Below are positions 8,673 through 16,657 of a stretch of 41,532 bases of DNA, in pieces (positions within the stretch are counted from its first letter, which is position 1; each line of letters starts with the position of its first letter). Both the position numbers and the translations under genes were made by a program. The notes beneath the pieces were generated by a model, which saw only the letters and a list, made by a program, of their open reading frames with translations, had not been told where the DNA came from and did not search any database. The DNA lies in NCBI GenBank assembly GCA_021775575.1, contig JAJFHO010000056.1:1-41532 (forward strand). The letters run 5' to 3'. Origin of the DNA: Hyphomicrobiales bacterium. Lineage in GTDB: Bacteria; Pseudomonadota; Alphaproteobacteria; Rhizobiales; Methyloligellaceae.

Positions 8673-9884
8673 TTACTCGGCCGCCAGCCCCTCATTTGCG
8701 TTGCCGCCCGCATCGATTTCCGGGAGTTCAAAGAAAAATGTCGACCCGGAACCGAGCTCGGACTCGATCTGGAGGCTTCCTCCATGCTGCTCGACGATCG
8801 ACTTGCAAATACTCAAGCCAAGTCCGGTGCCATGCTTTTCGCGGCCATCGTGGCTCCCGACTTGAACAAATTTCTGGAACACTTGATCCTGCTTTTCCTG
8901 CGCGATCCCCAAACCTCGGTCACGAACCGCAACCCGGATATGTGCTCCGCGCCGCTCCACAATGACATCCACGGCCTGACCCTCGGGCGAGAATTTGGCG
9001 GCGTTTGACAGAAGGTTGGTCAACACCTGCTCCAGCCTCGTTGCATCAGCGCGCACATGAGCTCGGCCGACTTTATCCTCCACACAAAAATGGACGCCAT
9101 ACTTTGCCGCATAGGGCTCATTCAGATCGACGGATTCGCGGGCCAATGCCACAACATCGACAGATCGAAATTCAAACTCCATTTTCCCGGACTCAGCCTT
9201 ACCCAGGTGAAGCAGATCGTTGACCATTGCAGACAGTTTTTGGGCGTTTCGGTGCGCGATATTGACGAGCGACGAGGTATTGCCGGGCGAACCGGCGCCG
9301 GCGCCGCTCTTCATCAAGCCAAGAGATCCCAGGATCGACGTCAGGGGTGTGCGCAACTCATGAACGATCATCGAGACAAAGTCGCCAACGGCGCTCCTGC
9401 GTTTATCATTCGCGGGCGCTTTGGCATCGTGCGCTTTTCTGTTCCGGCGCGCGGCAAAAAACTGAAATCGGTCTCGAAAGCCGTTCGTCCGCGAACAGGA
9501 TTGGAGTGTTGCTTTCCCGATTTCCGAAGAGTGTTGGCGATCATCAAGGCCATCGAGAGGATTGATCAGGAGACATTCCTCTTCCTTGTTGTCGGAAAGG
9601 AAGCGAACGCCACCAATATTCTTCTGCCGCCAAACAATTCGCGCAAGTATGGGTTTTTCGAAACCCTCCGGCAGGAGATAGATTATGTCAGGCAAATCCT
9701 CCATGCCGTTGGACACGATTTTGCAGCCGCTCGGAGACACATCCCGGATGACGCATTTGACATCATATTTGCTGTTCGTGTCGGAAGCGAAGGCGTGAAT
9801 AGCGACTGCTTTTCGGTGCTCCGCCCTCCTCTCCAATGGCTCAAACGGCGCATCGAGGGAGGCAACATCGCTGGACCGGTTCAA
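8673..9884 (-). CDS. PilZ domain-histidine kinase fusion
   Basis: A 403-residue soluble sensor kinase. The N-terminus is a PilZ domain with both c-di-GMP-binding motifs: Arg20-x3-Arg24 and DVSPSG (48-53). A linker (about 105-165) leads to a HisKA dimerisation domain with the phospho-acceptor His175 in MIVHELRTPLTS. The HATPase_c domain has an N-box (LLSNAAKF, near 291), G1 (DRGLGI, 322-327) and G2 (GTGLGL, 352-357). No receiver domain or membrane segment is present. The start is TTG at 9884, supported by GGGAG eight bases upstream; the first downstream ATG would destroy the PilZ domain. No response regulator gene is adjacent. Direct control of kinase activity by c-di-GMP is inferred from the domain pairing. 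Confidence 0.85.
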   Translation of the reverse strand: MNRSSDVASLDAPFEPLERRAEHRKAVAIHAFASDTNSKYDVKCVIRDVSPSGCKIVSNGMEDLPDIIYLLPEGFEKPILARIVWRQKNIGGVRFLSDNKEEECLLINPLDGLDDRQHSSEIGKATLQSCSRTNGFRDRFQFFAARRNRKAHDAKAPANDKRRSAVGDFVSMIVHELRTPLTSILGSLGLMKSGAGAGSPGNTSSLVNIAHRNAQKLSAMVNDLLHLGKAESGKMEFEFRSVDVVALARESVDLNEPYAAKYGVHFCVEDKVGRAHVRADATRLEQVLTNLLSNAAKFSPEGQAVDVIVERRGAHIRVAVRDRGLGIAQEKQDQVFQKFVQVGSHDGREKHGTGLGLSICKSIVEQHGGSLQIESELGSGSTFFFELPEIDAGGNANEGLAAE

Positions 9885-10373
9885 ATTTCATTCTCCCGGG
9901 AAAATGGTGTCAAACTGCCGTTTGTCACAACGGATTCGTCGGTTTCCACGTTAAATCACGTGACAAATCCCGCATGATTATCGGCACGCTTCGCTAATAC
10001 TCGATTAATGCCCCAAGGATGATCGCCGGGGCGGGCGCGAGCGGCAGGAAAACCAGGTGCCAATTTCAGTAAACCCGCTCACCCGGGTTGACGGTCTGAT
10101 GCCGGCCCGGGCGGCTTTTCGGGCACAGCGCATATACGTTCTCGAACCGCATAAATGCCGGCTTCTCGGTCCGCCGCCGTTCAATTGACCCCGGGTTACG
10201 AGTCAGACACTCTGAAACATGACGATTCGCCGCAATTCTCAAACTGGCCCATGGTTTTTGTCCATGTCCAACCGCTTACCATCGCCAAGACCCGCGCGGC
10301 TTGATGCACCGGCGTTTCACAACAACTGCGCGCACCAACGGCGAGACGGGCCGCCGATACGCGAAAGCGCAAT
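9885..10373. other. Divergent intergenic region, kinase / SPOR-like gene
   Basis: The 489 bases between the kinase start and the SPOR-like gene should contain two divergent promoters. A short imperfect inverted repeat (AACCCG/CGGGTT) near 10070-10090 is too weak to call. I found no ORF with a ribosome-binding site, no RNA gene and no dispersed repeat. Confidence 0.4.
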
Positions 10374-11156
10374 ATGAAAGCGATCTGGACCTTCAAGCGG
10401 CATGTTTTCGCCTGGATGGTCCTGTCCGTTTTCGCGGTCGCCTATCTGGCGTTTCTTTTCGCCTTTCACAGTGAAGACCGCGCCGCCAGCACTGCTTCGA
10501 GGGAAATATCGGGCGGAAGACCGCTTTCTCCCATCGCCAGCCTCGCCGAGAGGGAAACGCCGCGCCCGGCGCGAAATGCATCCCTGGAGGCATTGCGGAC
10601 CGAGGTCGCCGGACTTCGCCAGCAGATCGAGGCGTTGAAGCGGCGCAACCGGGAGCTGCACCAGCGCATTGAACTGGTCGAGAGTGCATTTGGACCCGCC
10701 ACATCGGCGCTTCCACCACAAACTCAAGAACCCCGTATAACCGGCAGTTTGCGCGAGAAAAAATTGCAATCTCCCGCTCTGCCAACCGTTACCGTCAGCT
10801 ACCTTCCGCTGCCCGAAGACGGCTTTGGCGATGAATTGATCAGCGCCTCGCCAATCCCGGTTGCCGGCGTCGAAGAGTCAACGCAAACGCTGTTTGGCGT
10901 CGAATTGGCAAGCGACAAGTCGGCCGACGCGTTGAAAAAACAGTGGGAGGCGTTGAGCGGCCGCCACAAAATACTGCTTGGGTCGCTGGAGCCAAGACGA
11001 CGCAATGGCGCGCTTGCCGGATCCCCGCCGACGGACGAGTTGACGCTGATCGCCGGTCCGTTCCCCAATGCCGCAGGCGCGGCGCTGCTTTGCACGCGGT
11101 TGCGCGCGGCAGGCACATCATGCAAGGAGACGGTCTTTGCCGGCGAGGCTCTTTAG
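10374..11156 (+). CDS. Membrane protein with coiled coil and C-terminal SPOR-like domain
   Basis: A 260-residue bitopic protein. Residues about 10-30 (VFAWMVLSVFAVAYLAFLFAF) form a membrane anchor after a short basic N-terminus. A coiled coil (about 68-102, with LRTEVAGLRQQIEALKRR) and a Pro/Ser-rich linker follow. The C-terminal piece LTLIAGPFPNAAGAALLCTRL resembles the end of alphaproteobacterial SPOR domains, which bind glycan strands lacking stem peptides at division sites. Only the last half of such a domain is recognisable, so the assignment is tentative. The ribosome-binding site is weak. No neighbour gives functional context. Confidence 0.6.
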   Translation: MKAIWTFKRHVFAWMVLSVFAVAYLAFLFAFHSEDRAASTASREISGGRPLSPIASLAERETPRPARNASLEALRTEVAGLRQQIEALKRRNRELHQRIELVESAFGPATSALPPQTQEPRITGSLREKKLQSPALPTVTVSYLPLPEDGFGDELISASPIPVAGVEESTQTLFGVELASDKSADALKKQWEALSGRHKILLGSLEPRRRNGALAGSPPTDELTLIAGPFPNAAGAALLCTRLRAAGTSCKETVFAGEAL

Positions 11157-11250
11157 CCCAGCCTCAGCTCCGGGCCACACCCGTCGGATTCCGGATCGAA
11201 TTCAGTAAGCAGCGTCGATAACGCGCCGACGGATCACCCGGCGGCGGCTT

Positions 11251-12594
11251 TTACGCCGGTTTGATGTCGGTGAACAATTCCCGGGCCGGTTTGCCAAGCC
11301 AGGCGGAGATTACATGCTGCGCATTTTCCGGCACGTCCTTTCGACCTTCAATCCAGTCTTCGATTTCCCCTTTCGGATGATCGAGGAAGGGCAGAAGATC
11401 GGCGGTTTTCTTATTGCCCGCTTCCTTCATCGCATCCTTTACGCGAATTGCCCATCTGCGGACACCGGTCGGATCGACAGGGCGCAAAAAATTTTCTCCG
11501 GCCTTGCGGATATTGGCAATCGCATTCTCCGAGAGCAGTCCGGAAATGATCGCAAGGAAGGAAATGAAAAACGGGCTCAGTGCCGCGCTTTGGGATGCCG
11601 ACGTGCGAGCTTCCGCGACCACGAGAACACCGGCTTTCGCCAGAATGTAGATGGCGAGTGCCGTAACCATGCCAAGGATGGGCCGGAACACGAAATAGGC
11701 CGTGGTTTGATCGTCCGTACCCGTTAAATAACTCTGGGTCAGATGGATCAACCCGCCGAGCGCACCCATCACGACAACAACGATAAGCGTCAGTATTTCG
11801 GGCTGGAGCGTGACGAGACCATAGAAGCTGGAGAATACCAGACCGCGAAGACCGTTGACCTCGCCGGCTATGTTTTGGACCAATACCTTCTGCTCTTCGC
11901 CAACATCGTCACCGTAAACCTTGTATATATAGTCCTCGACTTTCTTATTCGCTGTTGCCGAGGCTTCTTTAAGCTCATCTGTCTTAATTACCAGATCGCC
12001 TTTAATCTTCGTGACTCGCTGAATTTGCTCCCCAAATGCATCTGAATCTTTGTGAAAAGATTCCATATCCACGGAAAGTCGCTTGATCAAGGCACGCGCC
12101 TGATCGTCATCAATATGCCCCATAGCCTTGATCAGTGCTTTGGCTTTATCTGTTGGCGTTGTCCCCACCCTGAATACGATCCGAGGCGCATCCGCAAACC
12201 TGTCCAGCAGGACCTCCGCAGAGGCAAGATTGTTGGTCAAGCTTGTTTCGGCTACACGCAATAGAGACTGCCTCTCTTCCAACAATTTTTGCTGCACGCT
12301 GAGATCGGAGTTCAGGGTCGCGAGCGACGCCCTGATATTTCCTATCTCCACCTCCTGTTGGCCAAGCAGGTCGGCGGCGCTGCGTATCACCCATATCGAA
12401 ACGGGTTTCCCGGCTATGGAAATAGCTCTGGCGCGGTTTTGGATTTGATGTGCCGAAAGACTGGTTATGACCAGCCAGAGACAGAGAGCAAAAAAGACCA
12501 AAAGATAAATGCCGCCAAGGCCCAATCCGAGCGCCTTGGCGCTCTGTTCCACACGTCTTCGAGCGACCGAGGCGACTTGTGGTTGTTCACGCAT
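11251..12594 (-). CDS. Multi-pass membrane protein with periplasmic coiled coil, unknown function
   Basis: I do not recognise this 447-residue protein. The ATG at 12594 (N-terminus MREQPQVASVARRR) is chosen over an upstream in-frame codon at 12687 because the longer version starts with hydrophobic, non-conserved-looking residues. Features in order are: TM1 (about 24-46, GIYLLVFFALCLWLVITSL); a long helical, coiled-coil-prone region (about 75-255) presumably in the periplasm; three hydrophobic segments (ILTLIVVVVMGALGGLIHL; ILGMVTALAIYILAKAGVLV; FFISFLAIISGLLSENAI); and a cytoplasmic tail. The tail (DHPKGEIEDWIEGRKDVP) resembles a small helical domain. Its base composition is somewhat more AT-rich than that of its neighbours. 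Confidence 0.65.
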   Translation of the reverse strand: MREQPQVASVARRRVEQSAKALGLGLGGIYLLVFFALCLWLVITSLSAHQIQNRARAISIAGKPVSIWVIRSAADLLGQQEVEIGNIRASLATLNSDLSVQQKLLEERQSLLRVAETSLTNNLASAEVLLDRFADAPRIVFRVGTTPTDKAKALIKAMGHIDDDQARALIKRLSVDMESFHKDSDAFGEQIQRVTKIKGDLVIKTDELKEASATANKKVEDYIYKVYGDDVGEEQKVLVQNIAGEVNGLRGLVFSSFYGLVTLQPEILTLIVVVVMGALGGLIHLTQSYLTGTDDQTTAYFVFRPILGMVTALAIYILAKAGVLVVAEARTSASQSAALSPFFISFLAIISGLLSENAIANIRKAGENFLRPVDPTGVRRWAIRVKDAMKEAGNKKTADLLPFLDHPKGEIEDWIEGRKDVPENAQHVISAWLGKPARELFTDIKPA

Positions 12595-12771
12595 AAAAAG
12601 CAGATCCCACAACAAACAATTGCAACTATAAATAGGATAATCCCATCCAAGAAGGGAAATCAACGAAACAATATTTTGATAATGCACAAGTCAGCACGGC
12701 AACATTGACGCGGATTCGCGGCAAACCGCAGCTCAATAATTGAATCTGTTTAATAAAACAGCCGGCAAAAG

Positions 12772-13779
12772 CTATCCGCCAAGGAACAGGCGGCCTACTT
12801 CCGGATTCTTGAGCAGATCGTCGCCCTTGCCGGCAATCGCCACCACGCCCGACACCAGGACATAGCCGATATCGGCGAATTCCAGCCCCTTCTTGGCGTT
12901 TTGCTCGACCATGATAATGGTCTTGCCCTCGCCATGCTGCAGGTCGTGCAGAATTTCGAAAACCATGTCGATAAAGCGGGGCTCCAGACCGATCGACGGC
13001 TCATCGACGAGCAGCACTTCCGGCTCCATGACCAGCGCCCGCGATATCTCCAGCAGGCGCCGTTCGCCTCCCGACAATACTTTCGCCAGGTGCTTGCGCC
13101 GGGCGGCAAGGCGCGGATATTTATCAAATATCCGTTCGGCCGCTTCCTTGGCGCGTTCAGGCTGATCCTTCAGATACCCGCCCATCCAGAGATTTTCCTC
13201 AACCGTCATGCCCGGGAAAACCGACTTGTCCTGGAGGATGTATGCGATCCCGGCCTGCTTCAGCTTCTGGCTCGAGCTAAGTTTGGTGACGTCTCGCGCA
13301 TCGGCGCCGCTGCCAACGATGATCTGGCCGGAAAAAATATCGTTGAAGCCGAAGATCGCGTGAAGGATCGTCGACTTGCCGGCGCCATTCGGCCCGATCA
13401 GGCAGAGAGACTGTTTGCGTCCGACCCTGAGATTGAAATTGTGCAGGATCTCCATCTTGCCATAGCCGGCCTTCAGATCGTCGATCCGCACATAGGGGTC
13501 GCCGGGAACGAGCGCGTCCAGATCCGCGATTGAAACCTTTTCCGCAATCGCTTCAATCTGGCGCGTCACATCTTCGACGGAAATAACGGTGTCGACGCCG
13601 CCCGCGCCATAGCCGCTGACCTGTCTTTTTCTGGCGCCGCCGCCCGCCGGTTTCGCCGCCACCTTCTTTTTCTGCGCCGCAGTTGTGGGCTTTGCCTTGG
13701 ACTTGGCGTTTTTCGATGCCGAACGGCTCCGGCTCGTACGCTTCGACGCGGGTTTTTTTGTGGTCTGTCTTGCCGCCAT
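12772..13779 (-). CDS. livF: Branched-chain amino-acid-type ABC transporter ATP-binding protein LivF, with basic N-terminal extension
   Basis: This is the second ATPase of a HAAT-type importer. The ABC domain spans about residues 97-335, with Walker A GPNGAGKST (129-137), signature LSGGERRLLEIS and Walker B VLLVDEPS. The start ATG at 13779 overlaps the livG stop codon by one base (TGATG), implying translational coupling. The protein begins with about 95 extra residues: a Lys/Ala/Ser-rich stretch (1-52) and then a short helical part. Ordinary LivF proteins are about 235 residues, so this extension is unusual. It resembles histone-H1-like or AlgP-like low-complexity tails; its role is unknown. 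Last gene of the operon. Confidence 0.9.
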   Translation of the reverse strand: MAARQTTKKPASKRTSRSRSASKNAKSKAKPTTAAQKKKVAAKPAGGGARKRQVSGYGAGGVDTVISVEDVTRQIEAIAEKVSIADLDALVPGDPYVRIDDLKAGYGKMEILHNFNLRVGRKQSLCLIGPNGAGKSTILHAIFGFNDIFSGQIIVGSGADARDVTKLSSSQKLKQAGIAYILQDKSVFPGMTVEENLWMGGYLKDQPERAKEAAERIFDKYPRLAARRKHLAKVLSGGERRLLEISRALVMEPEVLLVDEPSIGLEPRFIDMVFEILHDLQHGEGKTIIMVEQNAKKGLEFADIGYVLVSGVVAIAGKGDDLLKNPEVGRLFLGG

Positions 13780-14525
13780 CAATGCGCCCCCAGATAAGCG
13801 TCGATCACATTCTGGTTCTTCTGTATTTCGCCCGCTGTGCCGGAGGCGAGCAATTCGCCATGCGCCAGACAATAGATCTTGTGCGCCATATTCATGATGA
13901 CGCGCATATTGTGCTCGATCACCAAAAGCGTGATGCCGAACTCTTCATTGGCGCGGCGAAGCCGGTCGATCAGCCCGTTGATCAGGGTCGGATTGATGCC
14001 CGCCGTCGGCTCGTCGAGCAACAGAACCGTCGGTTCATTCATCAGCGCCATGGCGAATTCAAGAAGCTTTTGCTGGCCGAACGAAAGGTCGCCGGCCATC
14101 AAATACCGCTTTTCGTAAAGCCCGACAAAATCGAGCAGCGACTCGCCTTTTTCGGTATCGGCGCGGGCCTGACGATCGAACATGTCCAGGAATTTGGCTT
14201 TACGATGGGGGATCGAAATCAGCATGTTCTGAACGCAGTTCATAGCCCCGTAGATGCGTGTCTGCTGAAATGTGCGCAGCAGACCCAGGCGCGCGATTTC
14301 CTGCACACGAAATTTGGATATTTCCTGGCCCTGGAAGCGGATAGAGCCGGAGTCGATTGGATGATAGCCCACGATCGAGTTGAATAATGTGGTCTTGCCC
14401 GAGCCATTCGGGCCGATCAAACCGGTTATGCCCCCCTCCTCGACGTCGAGTGAAACATCCCTGTTCGCCACGACGCCGCCAAAGGTCTTCGTGACATGTT
14501 CGATCTCGATGATCGCGTGTTTCAT
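13779..14525 (-). CDS. livG: Branched-chain amino-acid-type ABC transporter ATP-binding protein LivG
   Basis: First ATPase subunit of the HAAT importer, 248 residues. Walker A is GPNGSGKTT near 38, the signature region is LSFGQQKLLEFA and Walker B is VLLLDEPTAGINP, followed by the H-loop in LLVIEHNM. The LivG-typical extra segment between Walker A and signature, with RTFQQTRIYGAMNC, is present. The gene overlaps livM by four bases (ATGA) and livF by one base, so the three cytoplasmic and membrane genes are translated as a coupled unit. Confidence 0.94.
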   Translation of the reverse strand: MKHAIIEIEHVTKTFGGVVANRDVSLDVEEGGITGLIGPNGSGKTTLFNSIVGYHPIDSGSIRFQGQEISKFRVQEIARLGLLRTFQQTRIYGAMNCVQNMLISIPHRKAKFLDMFDRQARADTEKGESLLDFVGLYEKRYLMAGDLSFGQQKLLEFAMALMNEPTVLLLDEPTAGINPTLINGLIDRLRRANEEFGITLLVIEHNMRVIMNMAHKIYCLAHGELLASGTAGEIQKNQNVIDAYLGAH

Positions 14526-15625
14526 TCGGCTGCCTCCGCGGGCGTATCATCCTTCCGCTCCACGCGGATACCGAACCATTCGGGTTTCTTCCTCATCAGC
14601 CAGCCGACAACGCCTTCCTGGAAATAGACGACGATGATGACAATGAGCGCACCGAGCGCGACCCATTGCCAGCCGAGCAGATAGGTCCATGTAACCTCTT
14701 TTATGACATGGAAAATCACCGCTCCAACGATCGGACCCCAGATCGTTCCCTTGCCGCCGAGCAAAACCATCAGCACCATGAAAATGCCGAATGTAACGGT
14801 TGGAAACGCAACTTCGAGCGGCTCGATGAAGCCCGTCATGTTGCCGAAGATAGCGCCCGAAATACCGAGGAAGAAAGCCGCGATGGACCACGCAACCATC
14901 TTGTAGCGAAGGGTATGGATACCCATTCCTTCCGCCTTCTCCTCGTCGTCGCGAATGGCATTGAGAGCCAGTCCGAAGCGGGTCGAGTAAAGCCATTTGC
15001 AGAATATGAAGACAGAGATCGCGAGCAGGAAATTCTGGGCGTAGAAGAAGTATTTTCCGATATCGGGGTCGCCGGGGAAAGGCGGCATTGAGATGCCGCT
15101 GCCGCCGCCGACCCAATCCCACGCGCCGATCAGTTCACCCGCGGCAATCGCCACGCCGAGCGTTCCAATCGCAAAATAGGGACCGCGCAGTCCGAACACG
15201 ATGCGACCGAATATGATCGCGAAAAGCGACGAAAGCACTGCCGCGGCGGCTATTCCCGCCGCCAGACCGGTAAAATACTGCGCCTCGGTAAAGGCGTAGA
15301 AGCCCTGCCCCGCTGAATCGGTATATTCGCCGACCGGATGGTAGAGCCCTATCTGAACCACGGCCGATACATACATGCCCGCGCCGAAGAAGAAGATATT
15401 GCCGAGCGAATTGTAGCCCATCTGGCCGCCGAGAATATCCCAGGTCAGCGCGAATACGATCATCAGCCAAAGCACCGACAGCTGGATCGTATAGGCCGGC
15501 CAAATCAGCGGCGCGGCGATTCCCGCAACGAGGATGCCGCCGTGCAGCAGGAGGCTGCCCAGCGAAATGGAAATGCCGGACCCTTGTTCCGGGGCGCCGT
15601 CCTTGTCCGTCGTTGCGACCGCCAT
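14522..15625 (-). CDS. livM: Branched-chain amino-acid-type ABC transporter permease LivM
   Basis: Inner-membrane permease, 367 residues, with eight or more hydrophobic segments. Family landmarks are LGGQMGYNSLGNIFFFGAGMY early in the protein and the coupling-loop stretch IRDDEEKAEGMGIHTLRYK near residue 225. A further conserved part reads LLGGKGTIWGPIVGA. The start codon overlaps the livH stop by one base (TAATG) and its stop overlaps livG by four. The C-terminal tail (KPEWFGIRVERKDDTP) is polar and cytoplasmic. Confidence 0.92.
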   Translation of the reverse strand: MAVATTDKDGAPEQGSGISISLGSLLLHGGILVAGIAAPLIWPAYTIQLSVLWLMIVFALTWDILGGQMGYNSLGNIFFFGAGMYVSAVVQIGLYHPVGEYTDSAGQGFYAFTEAQYFTGLAAGIAAAAVLSSLFAIIFGRIVFGLRGPYFAIGTLGVAIAAGELIGAWDWVGGGSGISMPPFPGDPDIGKYFFYAQNFLLAISVFIFCKWLYSTRFGLALNAIRDDEEKAEGMGIHTLRYKMVAWSIAAFFLGISGAIFGNMTGFIEPLEVAFPTVTFGIFMVLMVLLGGKGTIWGPIVGAVIFHVIKEVTWTYLLGWQWVALGALIVIIVVYFQEGVVGWLMRKKPEWFGIRVERKDDTPAEAAE

Positions 15626-16533
15626 TACTGGACCACCTGCCTGTGCCGGGACTGTTGCATTTGCCGCACCACCAGAACCAGGACCAGCAGTCCGACGACG
15701 ATCGCCTGCTGGAATGTCGCGCCGAGAATAAATCCACCGAATTGCTCGAGCACGCCCATTCCCAGACCCGCGGCGATCACGCCGGGCAGGTTCCCGAATC
15801 CGGCGGCGGTGACAATTACGAAGGAGCGGATCGAAAATGTAATCCCGTAAAAGGGCTGGATGACCCAGATCATGGCGATCAGGGCCCCCGCCGCGCCGCA
15901 GATTGCGGCGTTCAGCGAAAAGGTGAAGCAGTAAACCTTGTCGGTGTCGATGCCGAGAACCTTGGCCGCGCGGGCATCCTGCGCCGTCGCGCGGATCGCC
16001 TGCCCCATCCGGCTGTTCTTCATGAAGGTAATGACGCCGGCCGCGAGGAGCGCCGCGCAGACAAAGGCAATCAGCTTGACCTGCGCGATAGAGACCATGC
16101 CGTCGAAGAAGAACCAGGACTCAAAACCGGCGTCGGCGGTTTGGGTGTCGGAGCTGAACAGCAGATTCAGCAATTGCGATATCACCAGTGCGATGCCGAA
16201 AGTCGCAAGCAGCGATGTAAACAGGTCCTTGTCGATCACACGATAGATAATGGTGCGGTAAATCAGCCAGCCGAAACACCACAGAATAAGGAAGGCGACA
16301 GGCACGCCGAACAGCGGATGTATTCCATGCTCTCCCAGATACCAGGCGATATAACCGCCCATAATGACGAAATCGCCCTGCGCCAGATTCTTGACATTCA
16401 TCACGCCCCAGACAAGGGCGAGGCCGTAAGCCGCCAGAGCAAAGACCGAGCCGATCAAAAGCCCTTCGATCAGCAATGCCAGATTGAATACCGGCGCTTC
16501 GATCAAGATATTGATGTTACTCAGAATTTGCAT
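15625..16533 (-). CDS. livH: Branched-chain amino-acid-type ABC transporter permease LivH
   Basis: Inner-membrane permease, 302 residues from ATG 16533; a GTG at 16548 would add five residues without a better ribosome-binding site. Recognisable parts are LIEGLLIGSVFALAAYGLAL, NLAQGDFVIMGGYIAW and the coupling segment IRATAQDARAAKVLGIDTDK. It pairs with LivM to form the translocation pore. It is preceded by a hairpin that separates it from the binding-protein gene, which probably lowers its expression relative to that gene. Confidence 0.92.
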   Translation of the reverse strand: MQILSNINILIEAPVFNLALLIEGLLIGSVFALAAYGLALVWGVMNVKNLAQGDFVIMGGYIAWYLGEHGIHPLFGVPVAFLILWCFGWLIYRTIIYRVIDKDLFTSLLATFGIALVISQLLNLLFSSDTQTADAGFESWFFFDGMVSIAQVKLIAFVCAALLAAGVITFMKNSRMGQAIRATAQDARAAKVLGIDTDKVYCFTFSLNAAICGAAGALIAMIWVIQPFYGITFSIRSFVIVTAAGFGNLPGVIAAGLGMGVLEQFGGFILGATFQQAIVVGLLVLVLVVRQMQQSRHRQVVQ

Positions 16534-16609
16534 CCGCACCCAGTGCACCAGGCATTGCGCCCGCCGCTTCCTGCCCCTTCCTAGACGTCCTCACCCCGCG
16601 AGAGGAAAA

Positions 16610-16636
16610 GGAGCCGGCGAATTTTTCGCCGGCTCC
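16610..16636 (-). terminator. Intercistronic hairpin between binding-protein gene and livH
   Basis: A perfect 12-bp inverted repeat (GGAGCCGGCGAA / TTCGCCGGCTCC) with a three-base loop. Read on the minus strand it is followed directly by TTTTCC, so it can act as a leaky terminator or mRNA-stabilising structure. Its place, right after the binding-protein stop (16658) and before livH, fits the usual arrangement in which the periplasmic binding protein is made in excess over the permease. Confidence 0.7.
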
Positions 16637-16657
16637 CGTGCCTGTCGGTATTGCAGC

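Noticed and set aside
12746-12761. An AT-rich hairpin CTGTTT/AAACAG between the coiled-coil membrane protein gene and livF.
   Set aside because: Only six base pairs, mostly A-T, with no T-run; too weak to call a terminator.
15613-16584. A 323-codon plus-strand frame opposite livH.
   Set aside because: Very high His, Arg, Asp and Gln content typical of an antisense shadow of a membrane protein gene.
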